NCBI RefSeq assembly: GCF_000568405.1
Contig: NZ_ARZY01000013.1
Location: 37,939-101,938 of the forward strand
DNA length: 64,000 nucleotides
Source of the DNA: Catenovulum agarivorans DS-2
GTDB lineage: Bacteria; Pseudomonadota; Gammaproteobacteria; Enterobacterales; Alteromonadaceae
Direction of reading: 5' to 3'
In this document: positions 24,335-33,676 of the stretch, piece by piece
Numbering within the stretch: the stretch's first letter is position 1
How the letters are laid out: each line of letters begins with the position of its first letter
Notes under the pieces: generated by a model
Databases searched by the model: none
Told to the model about the DNA's origin: nothing
Seen by the model: the letters and a program-made list of their open reading frames with translations, nothing else
Program-made: the position numbers and the translations under genes

Positions 24335-27142
24335 ATGGAATACACTGATGCATTTTTCAAAAAAATAGTGCAAAGCGCCCGTTATGGAATATGGGTAATA
24401 GATGAGTGCTGTATAACTCAATATGTCAATCCGAGTATGGCAAACATGCTGGGCTATCAAGTTGATGAAATACTTAACCAACACCTGTTTAACTTTCTAG
24501 ATGCGCAAAGTGTTGAAGTGGCCAAAGTTAACTTAGCTAGGCGCCGCCAAGGTTATGAAGAGCAGCGTGAAGCAAAATTTCAACACAAAGAAGGATTTGC
24601 CGTTTATACCATGCTGGTTACATGGCCAGTTTTTGATGAAAAAGGCCAGTACAAGGGCGCGATAGCTGGGGTTGTCGATGACGCTCAACGGCAAACTATG
24701 CTGCACGAGCTAACCGAAATAAAAGAGAAGTTACAGTTGTTTGATAAGGTCACCTTAGATGGCATTATCATTCATCAAGGTGGACGCATTATTGAGTTAA
24801 ATGATGCAAGTTGCCGAATGCTTGAGGGGTGTCGAACTGAGCTGATGCAGCGAGATTTCACGGCTATGTGTGTGCCAGAATCCAAGCAGTTGGTTATTCA
24901 GGCAATGCAGAGCGAAAGTATCAACAAATTCGAAGTTAAAATACAAACCACTACAGGCAAAGTGCTGAATATTGAATGGACCTGCAGGCGGATGAATTAC
25001 CGTGGTGATTCGGTTCGTGTTAGTGTACTACGCAATGTGACTCAATATCGTCAAGCACAAACTGCACTAGAACAAATTGAGTTAACCAATCAAGCGCTTA
25101 TAGAAAATGCTCCCGAAGCCATTGTGCTTTTCGACCCAGCTAGCGGCAAAATTTTACAAGCGAATACTAAGTCGCAAGCTATTTTTGGTTTAACAGGTCA
25201 AAGCATTTTCGACTACTCGATTCAAGATTTGCTGGCAGAGCAAGACGGCAAATTAGTTGGTTATGGGCATGAATTTGAAAGTTTACTCGAGTTAGCTAAC
25301 TCATGTTTAGCGCCAATGGCTGAAGTGAAAATAAAACATGCTTCGGGCGCACTGATTGACTGTGAATTAAGGCTAGTGGCCATTCAGTGGCAAGGGCGTA
25401 GTTTGCTGCGGGCATCTTTGCTCGATATCCGAGCCCGAAAACAAGCGCAAAGCAAAATGCGCCAGTTATCTAGTGCATTGGAACAAAGCGCGGATATGGT
25501 ACTGATTACCAATCGGCAGGGCACCATAGAGTATGTTAATCAGGCTACAACTTTAATTACCGGCTACAATCAGGCTGAATTAATTGGTCAACAGCCAGAT
25601 ATTTTTAATTCTGGTCAGCATGATAAAACATTCATTAAAAATTTATGGAGCACCATTCTAAAAGGCAAAGCGTATCGAGATGTGTTGGTTAACCGTAAAA
25701 AAAATGGCGACATTTATTACGAAGAGAAAACCATCACCCCTTTAAAAAATGACCAAGGTGAAATAACCCATTTTGTTTCGACTGGTAAAGATATTACCGA
25801 ACGCATGGAAATTCAGGCAAATTTGCGTCATTTGGCGTTCCACGATGTGTTAACTGATTTACCGAACCGTGCTCTGTTTAATGATAGGCTCAAAACAGGT
25901 TTGTTGAATACTAAGCGCCGCAGACAACAAATGGCGTTATTGTTTTTTGATATTGACCATTTTAAACGGATAAACGACACCCTAGGTCACGACATTGGTG
26001 ATGTATTGTTGCAACAAGTGGCCAAAAAGCTGAAAAAAGGCTTGCGAGGTAGTGATACAGTTGCACGTTTAGGTGGAGATGAATTTGCCGTTATCCTGAA
26101 TGACTGTCAAGACGAAAATGCAATTCGACATACCGCAGAAAAAATTATTGAGCTGATAAATAAGCCTGTTAAGTTGGCCGATAGAGAGTTGTTTGTCACC
26201 ACAAGCATAGGTATTGCGGTGTACCCACAAGATGGCACAGATAGCCAAGCCTTGCTGAAAAATGCGGATGTTGCTATGTACCGTGCCAAGTCATCAGGGC
26301 GAAATACTTATATGTTTTATCGCCAAGAAATGAATGCACATGCTTTTGAAAGGTTGACGCTTGAATCTGAACTGCATAGAGCGATACAGCAACAAGAGTT
26401 TGTTTTATATTATCAACCTAAAGTTTGCCTGCAAACAGGCCTGATACTCGGTGTTGAAGCTTTGCTGCGCTGGCGCCACCCTGAGTTGGGTATTTTATTG
26501 CCTGAGAAGTTTATTCCGTTATTAGAAGACACAGGATTGATTGTGCCAGTTGGTCAGTGGGTTATAGAACAAGCTTTAGCTGATTGTAATCAGTGGTACG
26601 AACAAGGGCTTGAGCATATTAAAATGGCGGTCAACTTATCACCGAATCAATTGAAAGACGTTAAGTTTATTGAAGGTTTGCAAAATGCACTGGCACAACA
26701 CCAGTTATCGACCAGTTGTTTAGAGTTAGAAATTACTGAAAATACTATGATGGCTGATGGTGAAAAAGCTTTTGTGCTGATGCAACAGCTACAACAAATA
26801 GGCATTAAGTTTTCGGTAGATGATTTTGGCACTGGTTATTCATCTTTAGCTTATTTAAAGCGTTTACCGGTCGAAACCATTAAAATTGATCGCTCTTTTA
26901 TTCAAGACATAGGCATTGAACAGGAAGATGAGATTATCGTCAAAACTGTGATTGCGATGGCTAAAAGTCTTGGTTATCGAGTGGTTGCAGAAGGTGTTGA
27001 AAACCTAGAGCAAGTGAATTTTTTAAAGTCGCTCAATTGTGATATTGCGCAAGGCTTCTTGTTTAGCCGTCCTATTCCATCCGCTGAATTAGTTTCGCAT
27101 TTACAGGATTTACAGCACCAAGCGTCTAACCTGTGCCATTAA
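24335..27142 (+). CDS. Multi-PAS GGDEF-EAL cyclic-di-GMP protein
   Basis: A 935-residue cytoplasmic protein with no membrane segment. Four PAS-type domains cover about 1-115, 130-235, 250-365 and 375-490, the first three with sensory-looking cores. A GGDEF diguanylate cyclase follows, with GGDEF at residues 580-584 and a product-inhibition RxxD (RGSD) five residues before it. The EAL phosphodiesterase begins with EALLRW at 708. EAL catalytic residues look intact: AVNLSPNQL, LEITENTMM, DDFGTGYSS, KIDRSF, AEGVEN and QGFLFSRP. Both activities are therefore possible and the net direction cannot be read. The 3' end overlaps the convergent TIGR02444 gene by 33 bases. Confidence 0.92.
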   Translation: MEYTDAFFKKIVQSARYGIWVIDECCITQYVNPSMANMLGYQVDEILNQHLFNFLDAQSVEVAKVNLARRRQGYEEQREAKFQHKEGFAVYTMLVTWPVFDEKGQYKGAIAGVVDDAQRQTMLHELTEIKEKLQLFDKVTLDGIIIHQGGRIIELNDASCRMLEGCRTELMQRDFTAMCVPESKQLVIQAMQSESINKFEVKIQTTTGKVLNIEWTCRRMNYRGDSVRVSVLRNVTQYRQAQTALEQIELTNQALIENAPEAIVLFDPASGKILQANTKSQAIFGLTGQSIFDYSIQDLLAEQDGKLVGYGHEFESLLELANSCLAPMAEVKIKHASGALIDCELRLVAIQWQGRSLLRASLLDIRARKQAQSKMRQLSSALEQSADMVLITNRQGTIEYVNQATTLITGYNQAELIGQQPDIFNSGQHDKTFIKNLWSTILKGKAYRDVLVNRKKNGDIYYEEKTITPLKNDQGEITHFVSTGKDITERMEIQANLRHLAFHDVLTDLPNRALFNDRLKTGLLNTKRRRQQMALLFFDIDHFKRINDTLGHDIGDVLLQQVAKKLKKGLRGSDTVARLGGDEFAVILNDCQDENAIRHTAEKIIELINKPVKLADRELFVTTSIGIAVYPQDGTDSQALLKNADVAMYRAKSSGRNTYMFYRQEMNAHAFERLTLESELHRAIQQQEFVLYYQPKVCLQTGLILGVEALLRWRHPELGILLPEKFIPLLEDTGLIVPVGQWVIEQALADCNQWYEQGLEHIKMAVNLSPNQLKDVKFIEGLQNALAQHQLSTSCLELEITENTMMADGEKAFVLMQQLQQIGIKFSVDDFGTGYSSLAYLKRLPVETIKIDRSFIQDIGIEQEDEIIVKTVIAMAKSLGYRVVAEGVENLEQVNFLKSLNCDIAQGFLFSRPIPSAELVSHLQDLQHQASNLCH

Positions 27143-27601
27143 TTTAGCTATTTGTTGTTTGGGGAGTTGGTATTGCTCCAATAGCCAGTCTAGCGGCAGA
27201 TGTTTGCTGGTGTTTTGTTCTGTGTTTTGCGTTTTTTCCGCTGTATTTAACTGTTCCAGTATCAGTTGTTGCTCTAGTTGTTCAAACAATAATTCTGTTT
27301 GTAGTAGCTGTTGTTTTATTTGTTGGTAGTTTTGATGTTGCTCTGAATTTCGCCAGTTGTAGCGGCATTGACGAAGAAGCCGCGTATGCTGCTGGCTGAA
27401 ACTTTCAAGTTGCTGGCTTGTTTGTTCGAGAGTCGCTTGTGAATAACTGTGCTTTTGCTGCTGTAAAATAGCAGCTAACAACAGCCAATTGACGTTGACT
27501 CCGTAGCTATCTTGCCAGCTTAAACATAGCTGTTGTATTGGTTTATTTGCGTATAGCTCACAAATTATTGGCCAGTAAGGATTTGTGGTGGAGTTGGTCA
27601 T
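27110..27601 (-). CDS. TIGR02444-family protein
   Basis: A 163-residue glutamine- and leucine-rich protein of the TIGR02444 (DUF2390) family, which has no known activity. Family features seen: an early LYANKPIQQLCLSWQDSYGVNVNWLLLA segment, a helical Gln-rich middle, and a conserved C-terminal leucine-rich stretch. It starts 27 bases after the yheS stop on the same strand, so the two are probably cotranscribed. Its 3' end overlaps that of the GGDEF-EAL gene by 33 bases in convergent orientation. Confidence 0.8.
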   Translation of the reverse strand: MTNSTTNPYWPIICELYANKPIQQLCLSWQDSYGVNVNWLLLAAILQQQKHSYSQATLEQTSQQLESFSQQHTRLLRQCRYNWRNSEQHQNYQQIKQQLLQTELLFEQLEQQLILEQLNTAEKTQNTEQNTSKHLPLDWLLEQYQLPKQQIAKLMAQVRRLVL

Positions 27602-27628
27602 GTATATTCCAGTTTTGTTTGATGAATC

Positions 27629-29551
27629 CTACTCAGCGTCAAATTGCGCCTGTAATTCTGCCAATTCTTCTTCCAGCTCCAACCATGTTTCTTCGGCCTG
27701 TTGCAGCTTAGGTTTGATATCAGCTTGTTCAGCCAATAATTTAGTTAATTTGTCTTTATTTTCAGCCAAATATAAATCATTGTCTGCAAGCTGCTGTTCT
27801 ATTGCTGACAACCCACTCTGTAACTTATCGACTTGTTGCTCTGTCTGCTCTAGTTTTTTGCGCAACGGGCGCGTTTGTTGTCTAAACTCGGCTTCTCGGC
27901 GCTTTTTATCTTGGCGGCTTTGCGCGGAGTTCGACTTATTTTCTAGTTTATCCTGTGATCTTACGGCTGATTTTTCTTGGCGACTTTGCTCAACTAACCA
28001 AGTTTCGTAATCATCTAAGTCACCATCAAAAGGGGTAACTTGCCCATCGGCTACAAGATAAAAATCATCACAGGTACTGCGTAAAATATGTCTGTCATGC
28101 GATACAATAATCATCGCGCCTTCGTAACCTTGTAATGCAACAGTTAGTGCATGGCGCATGTCTAAATCTAAATGGTTAGTTGGCTCATCGAGTAATAGCA
28201 AATTTGGCTTTTGCCAGACTAATAATGCTAAAACTAGTCGCGCTTTCTCTCCACCAGAAAATGGTGCAACTGCACTGGTGGCTTGATCGCCATTAAAGCC
28301 AAATCCACCGAGGTAATCACGCAGCTGCTGTTCTGTATGCTTAGGTGCTAAGCGTTGTAAATGTAATAATGGTGATGCTTCGTCATCTAATTGTTCGAGT
28401 TGATGCTGAGCAAAATAACCAATATTTAAGCCTGTACTGCGGCGCACATCACCAGATAGAGGCGCTAAATCATTCGCCAGTAATTTAATTAGGGTTGATT
28501 TACCGGCACCATTGCGACCCAATAACCCGATACGACTGCCAGGAACTAGGTTGAAAGCGATTTTATCTAAAATGATATTTTGCTCATAGCCTGCAACCAC
28601 TTTGTCCAAATTGATAAGAGGATTTGGATTTTTCTCTGGTAAGTAAAATTCAAAATGGAACTGACTATCTACATGCGCTGGGGCTATTTCTTCCATTTTT
28701 GCTAGCGCTTTTATTCTAGATTGGGCTTGTTTTGCTTTACTTGCTTTGGCTTTAAAACGATCGATGAAAGACTGCATATGTGCTCGTTCTCGCTGCTGGC
28801 GCTCAAACATGGCTTGTTGCTGCTCAAGTTGAATGGCGCGCTGGCGTTCAAACGAACTGTAGTTACCCGTGTAGCTATTGGTTTTTTTATTTTCAATATG
28901 AATAATGTGGCTGCAAACTTGATCTAAAAAATCTCGGTCATGAGAAATAACAATCAATGTACCTGAATATTGGGTTAAAAACTTCGCTAGCCAAATAACC
29001 GCATCTAAATCTAAGTGGTTGGTTGGTTCATCGAGCAAGAGTAAGTTAGAACGACAAATCAAAGCTTGGGCTAAATTTAAACGCATGCGCCACCCACCAG
29101 AAAAATCACTAACTGGTAAGTCGTGTTGTTTGTCATTAAAACCTAGTCCATTGAGCAATTGGCCCGCACGAGCATGGATTGTATAGCCGTCTATATGCTC
29201 CATTTCGGTGTATAACTGCGCAACTTTTTCACCTTGCTGGGCATTTTGTGCGTGGTCAATTTGTTCACACAAATTGCGGTATTCGCTATCTCCGTCAATC
29301 ACATAATCAAGTGCGCTTTTGCTAAGCGCGGGGGTTTCTTGTTTTACATGGGCGATTTGCCAGTTAGCTGGTAGTGAAAAGTCACCTTGGTCAATTTGTA
29401 GTTCTTGGTTAAATAACGCAAATAAACTGGACTTTCCGCAACCATTTTTTCCAACCAAGCCTACTTTTTGACCGGCATGAATGGTTGCACTAGCTTGTTC
29501 TAATAAAAAAGCTTGGCCACGCTGCAATGAAATTTGATTTAAGGTGATCAT
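27629..29551 (-). CDS. yheS: ABC-F family ATPase YheS
   Basis: A 640-residue cytoplasmic ABC-F ATPase, a class that acts on ribosomes rather than as a transporter. Two ABC cassettes have Walker A GLVGKNGCGKSS and GLLGRNGAGKST, and signature motifs DFSGGWRMRL and PFSGGEKARL. Both share LLLLDEPTNHLDLD. The inter-domain P-site interaction linker contains RFKAKASKAKQAQSRIKAL. The C-terminal coiled coil (about 525-640) begins at SAQSRQDKKRREAE. Close agreement with E. coli YheS along the whole length supports the name over Uup. The gene is divergent from yheV, as in E. coli. Confidence 0.93.
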   Translation of the reverse strand: MITLNQISLQRGQAFLLEQASATIHAGQKVGLVGKNGCGKSSLFALFNQELQIDQGDFSLPANWQIAHVKQETPALSKSALDYVIDGDSEYRNLCEQIDHAQNAQQGEKVAQLYTEMEHIDGYTIHARAGQLLNGLGFNDKQHDLPVSDFSGGWRMRLNLAQALICRSNLLLLDEPTNHLDLDAVIWLAKFLTQYSGTLIVISHDRDFLDQVCSHIIHIENKKTNSYTGNYSSFERQRAIQLEQQQAMFERQQRERAHMQSFIDRFKAKASKAKQAQSRIKALAKMEEIAPAHVDSQFHFEFYLPEKNPNPLINLDKVVAGYEQNIILDKIAFNLVPGSRIGLLGRNGAGKSTLIKLLANDLAPLSGDVRRSTGLNIGYFAQHQLEQLDDEASPLLHLQRLAPKHTEQQLRDYLGGFGFNGDQATSAVAPFSGGEKARLVLALLVWQKPNLLLLDEPTNHLDLDMRHALTVALQGYEGAMIIVSHDRHILRSTCDDFYLVADGQVTPFDGDLDDYETWLVEQSRQEKSAVRSQDKLENKSNSAQSRQDKKRREAEFRQQTRPLRKKLEQTEQQVDKLQSGLSAIEQQLADNDLYLAENKDKLTKLLAEQADIKPKLQQAEETWLELEEELAELQAQFDAE

Positions 29552-29591
29552 ACATACAATCTACTGGTAAACTATGCGGGTATCATACTAG

Positions 29592-29816
29592 GTGAGTGAA
29601 TTTTTAAAAGTGGATAAGAAATTTAAAAAGCGGTTTATCGCTGGTGCGGTTTGTCCAAAATGTAAAGCACAAGACAGTTTGCTATTGTTTTTTGACAACG
29701 GTGTTGAGCGCATTGAATGTGTTGATTGTGGTCATACCCAAAGCCAAACCGAAGCACAAGTCGCCAAAGCGGGTGTTAAACAAAACGATGTAATTGGCGT
29801 ATTTAAACCAGAATAA
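29592..29816 (+). CDS. yheV: YheV-family zinc-ribbon protein
   Basis: A 74-residue protein with a GTG start. CPKC and CVDCGHTQ form a four-cysteine zinc ribbon, and the N-terminal KFKKRFIAGAVCP is the family opening. Role unknown. It neighbours yheS and slyX, the same company YheV keeps in other gammaproteobacteria. Confidence 0.9.
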   Translation: MSEFLKVDKKFKKRFIAGAVCPKCKAQDSLLLFFDNGVERIECVDCGHTQSQTEAQVAKAGVKQNDVIGVFKPE

Positions 29817-29932
29817 CCTTATTTAACCTAAATTCCAGCTATTAAGTACGCCAATTCGCTTTGTTGTAAGACTAACACGCTCTAGCATGGTTATAATTGG
29901 TTTTGCTTCTAAGCTAGGTTGGTTTAACTGCT

Positions 29933-30148
29933 TTAATAGTGCGGTGGTGGTGTTTCTTCTGACATTGACGCGACCGCATCAGGCTGCATACCTTTGAGTT
30001 TTTTCGCCAATAAGCCCAAGTTATGTTCCAACGCGCTGATTTGCAACTGCTGGTTAATCAATGCTTGATTGAGCGATTGAATGGTATCTTCCTGAAAAGC
30101 CAGCTGAGTTTCTAAATCGTCAATGCGTTTGTGTAAATGAGTTGTCAT
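29933..30148 (-). CDS. slyX: SlyX protein
   Basis: A 71-residue protein that is almost entirely one coiled coil (RIDDLETQLAFQEDTIQSLN and on), ending in the family's PPPHY tail. SlyX has no firmly established function and is usually found next to slyD or fkpA-type peptidyl-prolyl isomerases, as here. Its ATG overlaps the stop of the WD40-like lipoprotein gene by four bases (ATGA), so it is translated in series with that gene. Confidence 0.9.
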   Translation of the reverse strand: MTTHLHKRIDDLETQLAFQEDTIQSLNQALINQQLQISALEHNLGLLAKKLKGMQPDAVASMSEETPPPHY

Positions 30149-31122
30149 GGTATTTTCCAGTATTCGGTGAAGCCTATTGAGCTTTGGCTGACTATATAAG
30201 GGTATTCATGGTCAATTGCAAGGCTTTGTATCATACCACCGTCTACAGCGCGTGACGACTTTGCTTGTGCTGACCAAGTTTTAATGCGTTTGCCCGTTTT
30301 TATATCCCAAAGATTTATTTGCTGCTGCGAATGACCAGTAATCAAATAGTTTTGCTCTGCATACCAATAGGCTGCGCTGGTATAGGTTTTGTCTAACCCA
30401 GCTAAACTAAATTTAACCACGCCTGAGTGTAAGTCGATAATTTGGTGCTCTGTCGTCGTTGTAATATAACCCAAGTTTGCTGTGAGTAACTTAGCAAAGT
30501 GAATGCGACTTGGCATAGTGTATTTATGTTTAACTTTGCCCGTTGCTGCATGCCAATATAATGCTGAATAATCATCAGCGACCGACAACACCCATTCACC
30601 TTGATCATCTATATCTAAGTGATTGACTGCGTGGCTGTGGCCATAAAACTCTAAGCGTGATTGCTGATTTGGATTAAAGACGATTATTTTTCCATCAGAT
30701 TGAGCAATAAATATCGCAGAGCCAGCGTTATTGACCTTGATATCACGTATTTTTGCATCTTTTACTTGCCAGTAGCCTAAATTTTTGCCACTGTGAGCGT
30801 CCCAAAGTGCAAACGCACTAGACGCGGCAGTAACGACGTATTGGTTATTGCTGGCGATATGGGCCAAATAAATTGGATCGTTTAGCTGTGAACTTTGTTG
30901 CCATATATAGGTCAAACTCTGTTTTTTCAGGTTCCAAAAATACACAGTGTTGTCGTGGTTGATGTTGACACTATATTGCCCGTCCTCGGAAATATAAGCG
31001 TTTACGCTTCCATGTGGGGCATGATTGAAGCTTAACTCGGCTTTTGTTTGTGGCTTAGAACATGCCAACAAGAGCTGAACTAAACACAAAAGCATGAAAT
31101 GATAAATACTTGTTAATTTCAT
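30145..31122 (-). CDS. WD40-like beta-propeller lipoprotein
   Basis: A 325-residue protein with a lipoprotein signal peptide: the lipobox LLAC places the acylated Cys at residue 21. The rest consists of repeats of about 40 residues with WD-type endings, for example YFWNLKKQ, ALWDAHSGKN, YWHAATGKV and NLWDIKTGKR. These should build a six- or seven-blade propeller. Serine after the Cys predicts sorting to the outer membrane. It overlaps slyX by four bases and is divergent from fkpA. Binding partner unknown. Confidence 0.82.
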   Translation of the reverse strand: MKLTSIYHFMLLCLVQLLLACSKPQTKAELSFNHAPHGSVNAYISEDGQYSVNINHDNTVYFWNLKKQSLTYIWQQSSQLNDPIYLAHIASNNQYVVTAASSAFALWDAHSGKNLGYWQVKDAKIRDIKVNNAGSAIFIAQSDGKIIVFNPNQQSRLEFYGHSHAVNHLDIDDQGEWVLSVADDYSALYWHAATGKVKHKYTMPSRIHFAKLLTANLGYITTTTEHQIIDLHSGVVKFSLAGLDKTYTSAAYWYAEQNYLITGHSQQQINLWDIKTGKRIKTWSAQAKSSRAVDGGMIQSLAIDHEYPYIVSQSSIGFTEYWKIP

Positions 31123-31248
31123 GGATTATTTATTGTTAATCGCGCAGATATCATTAGTATAAGTGGTTTTCTCGCTGAAATCTTAATGCAATTTTACTTT
31201 CCTAAAGTGAAATCGGATTAAGGCTATAGTCAATTTGGAGTGTTAGAT

Positions 31249-32019
31249 ATGCAAAAATTAGGAGTTGTGAGCGCATTGGCAGCGGCTTTGGTTTTGGCTG
31301 GTTGTGGTAAAGACACAGAAGCAGATAAGGCAGCAAATACGCAAGCTAAAACTACTGAACAAACTCAAACAGAAGAGGCAGTAACTTTGCAAACTTTAAA
31401 AGAAAAACAAGCTTATGGCTTGGGTGTTAACTTTGGTACTCAATTAAAATCAACAGTTGAGCAAATCAATGGTGTTGGTTTAACTTTAGATATCGAAAAA
31501 GTTAAACAGGGTGTTGCGGACGCATTAGCTGGTACCCCTGCATTAGATCAAGCAGCTATTCAAACTGCTTTACAAGAATTACAAAAAGAACATCAAGAGT
31601 TAGATGCGGCTAAGCGTGCTGAAGACGGTAAAGAGTTTTTAGAGCAAGGCGAAGCTTTCTTAGCTGAAAATGCGAAAAAAGAAGGCGTACAAACGACTGA
31701 GTCTGGTTTACAGTACGAAGTGTTAACTGAAGGTGAAGGTGACAAACCAGCTGCAACAGACACTGTAACTGTGCACTATACTGGTACTTTAATCGACGGT
31801 ACTAAATTTGATAGCTCTGTTGACCGTGGCGAGCCAGCTTCTTTCCCACTTAACCGTGTTATCCCAGGTTGGACTGAAGGTGTTCAGTTGATGAATGTTG
31901 GTTCTAAATACCGTTTCTACATTCCTTACAACCTAGCTTACGGTGAAAATGGTACAGGTAGCATTCCTCCATTCTCAACTTTAATCTTTGATGTTGAGTT
32001 AATCTCAATCGAAGGTTAA
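31249..32019 (+). CDS. fkpA: FKBP-type peptidyl-prolyl isomerase, lipoprotein (FkpA/Mip-like)
   Basis: A 256-residue envelope folding factor. The ATG at 31249 has GGAG with eight bases of spacing; the longer frame's GTG at 31240 falls inside that ribosome binding site. The signal peptide carries a lipobox, LAGC (acylated Cys19), so this copy is a lipoprotein, unlike soluble E. coli FkpA. An N-terminal dimerisation region (about 45-140) precedes the C-terminal FKBP domain with VTVHYTGTLIDGTKFDSS, FPLNRVIPGWTEGVQLM and IPPFSTLIFDVELISI. It is followed by a strong terminator shared with the convergent rsd gene. Confidence 0.93.
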   Translation: MQKLGVVSALAAALVLAGCGKDTEADKAANTQAKTTEQTQTEEAVTLQTLKEKQAYGLGVNFGTQLKSTVEQINGVGLTLDIEKVKQGVADALAGTPALDQAAIQTALQELQKEHQELDAAKRAEDGKEFLEQGEAFLAENAKKEGVQTTESGLQYEVLTEGEGDKPAATDTVTVHYTGTLIDGTKFDSSVDRGEPASFPLNRVIPGWTEGVQLMNVGSKYRFYIPYNLAYGENGTGSIPPFSTLIFDVELISIEG

Positions 32020-32037
32020 CAGTTTTAATGGGGATAC

Positions 32038-32076
32038 TAACAAGGTTGGAGCGATAAGTATGCTCAAACCTTGTTA
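32038..32076 (+). repeat. Long hairpin between fkpA and its terminator
   Basis: Fifteen bases at 32038-32052 pair with 32062-32076 with one mismatch (core AACAAGGTT) around a nine-base loop. No T-tract follows. It may protect the fkpA transcript 3' end against exonucleases or help the terminator 15 bases later. Confidence 0.6.
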
Positions 32077-32090
32077 ACTGAACCAAAAAT

Positions 32091-32126
32091 AAAAAAAGCG
32101 GACTAGTTAACTAGTCCGCTTTTTTT
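32091..32126. terminator. Bidirectional intrinsic terminator between fkpA and rsd
   Basis: An 18-base arm (32091-32108) pairs perfectly with 32109-32126. The core is AGCGGACTAGTTAACTAGTC, flanked by seven A residues on one side and seven T residues on the other. It therefore works on both strands and suits its place between two convergent genes. Confidence 0.95.
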
Positions 32127-32172
32127 ATATCCCTTGTGCGTTTTGAGCTTTTATTCGCTTAGTGTCTTGGTT

Positions 32173-32649
32173 CTACGCTACTTCTGAATGTTTGGTAAAT
32201 AACGTATGAATCAATTGGTCTTCGAAGTCGAATCTATCTTCTAGCGCTTGACCTAAATCAGATAAATCTTTGTCGAAGTCACCCCAATCGGCATTTTCAT
32301 CAAGCTCTGCATATGTCGCATCGAACTTAAGAGCAATATCTGTCGTTTCGTTTATCTTAGGCCACAAGGTTTTGGCTAACTCTAAACTTTCACCACCATT
32401 GACTTTGCACTGTGAAACAATATTATCAAATACTTCGAAGTGGCCTGCTGACAGGTAGTCCACAAGAACTTGGCAGAATTGAATCACTTCTTCATGGCTC
32501 GGCAGTTGACTTTTATCCGCTTCAAATGGCGGTAATCCAGCAAGTTTGCAATAACGTACAAGTAAGTCACGACGTTCTTCTAACCAGCTGTCAATAAGTT
32601 TGTTTGCGCCACCATATTTTTGCTGTGCTTTTTGCAATTCTGTCAACAT
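32173..32649 (-). CDS. rsd: Anti-sigma-70 regulator Rsd (AlgQ family)
   Basis: A 158-residue protein that binds sigma-70 region 4 in stationary phase and in Pseudomonas (AlgQ) affects alginate and siderophore genes. Family features are the all-helical sequence, the N-terminal LIDSWLEERRDLLVRYCKLAG segment and the DKDLSDLGQALEDRFDFEDQLI stretch near the C-terminus. It is divergent from nudC, the same pairing as in E. coli, where hemE also follows nudC. Confidence 0.93.
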   Translation of the reverse strand: MLTELQKAQQKYGGANKLIDSWLEERRDLLVRYCKLAGLPPFEADKSQLPSHEEVIQFCQVLVDYLSAGHFEVFDNIVSQCKVNGGESLELAKTLWPKINETTDIALKFDATYAELDENADWGDFDKDLSDLGQALEDRFDFEDQLIHTLFTKHSEVA

Positions 32650-32808
32650 AAATTTATATCACCTTTTGGCTTACTTCCTGAGTTGATATCTAACGACATT
32701 GGAGCATAAATTGCAATATGGTTAGCGCAATTTAGTTAAAAAAGTGCTAAAAAATTAACAATGTATAAAAAAATGAAATATAGCAATGAGAAATAGTAAA
32801 GGAGCCTT

Positions 32809-33636
32809 ATGCTGATCGATGCGATAAGCCAAAATGATTTGACCTCAAATGCCTATTGGCTAGTCGTGCGTCAAGATGAGTTGTGGTTACTTGAAGCTGC
32901 CCCTTGGCTTCCATTCGGTAAGGCTGACGATTTATTTGTGGACTACAAAATCAATAAAGTTATGGTGGTGGGAGAACACAATGGTCATCCTGTGTATATG
33001 GTCAATGAAGGAGCAGTGGTATTGGCTGCTGAATATCCTGCTGAATTTTGTGAGTTTAGAGAGCTCATCACCCAAACTCAGTTAGAGCAGCACTTGTTTT
33101 CAATTGCAGCTAAGGCAATTCAGTTTCAACATTTTTTAGCAACGCATAAATATTGTGGCCGATGTGGAAAACGTATGACCCCTGTGTCTTGGGAGCTGGC
33201 TATGCACTGTAAACATTGCCGCCACAGATGTTATCCTCGTTTGTCTCCTTGTGTCATCATGGCGGTTTTGAAGGACAAGCAGCTGTTGCTCGCTCGCGGT
33301 AAAAAAAGCCGTTCGGGAAAATTTTCTATCCTTGCTGGGTTTGTTGAACCTGGCGAGACTTTAGAGCACGCTGTTGCACGCGAGGTTAAAGAGGAAGTCG
33401 GTGTTGAGATCAAAAATATTCGTTATGTTGGTAGTCAACCTTGGCCTTTTCCGCACCAAATCATGGTTGGATTTGTTGCAGATCATCTATCGGGCGAAAT
33501 AAATATAGATGAGCAAGAAATTGCGGAAGCAGCTTGGTATACTCTGGATAATTTGCCTGAAACGCCAGGCGAGTATTCTATTGCTGGTAGAATGATCGGT
33601 CAGTTAGTTGAAAACTATTTGTCTGATGGTCAATAA
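32809..33636 (+). CDS. nudC: NAD(H) pyrophosphatase / NAD-decapping enzyme NudC
   Basis: A 275-residue Nudix hydrolase that removes NAD caps from RNA and cleaves NADH. The four-cysteine zinc ribbon is formed by CGRCGK and CKHCRHRCYP. The Nudix box reads GFVEPGETLEHAVAREVKEE, and the family-specific SQPWPFPHQIMVGF motif follows it. Start supported by AGGAG before the ATG at 32809. It lies upstream of hemE on the same strand, but a hairpin and about 200 bases separate them. Confidence 0.96.
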   Translation: MLIDAISQNDLTSNAYWLVVRQDELWLLEAAPWLPFGKADDLFVDYKINKVMVVGEHNGHPVYMVNEGAVVLAAEYPAEFCEFRELITQTQLEQHLFSIAAKAIQFQHFLATHKYCGRCGKRMTPVSWELAMHCKHCRHRCYPRLSPCVIMAVLKDKQLLLARGKKSRSGKFSILAGFVEPGETLEHAVAREVKEEVGVEIKNIRYVGSQPWPFPHQIMVGFVADHLSGEINIDEQEIAEAAWYTLDNLPETPGEYSIAGRMIGQLVENYLSDGQ

Positions 33637-33656
33637 ATCGGTTTTAGAAACAAAAA

Positions 33657-33676
33657 AGCCTTACATAAGTAAGGCT
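33657..33676 (-). terminator. Hairpin after nudC with the T-tract on the minus strand
   Basis: AGCCTTAC (33657-33664) pairs with GTAAGGCT (33669-33676) around ATAA. The plus-strand flank after the stem lacks a T-run, but seven A residues with one C just before it would give a T-tract on the minus strand. It may end antisense transcripts entering nudC, or be a weak nudC 3' structure. Confidence 0.4.
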
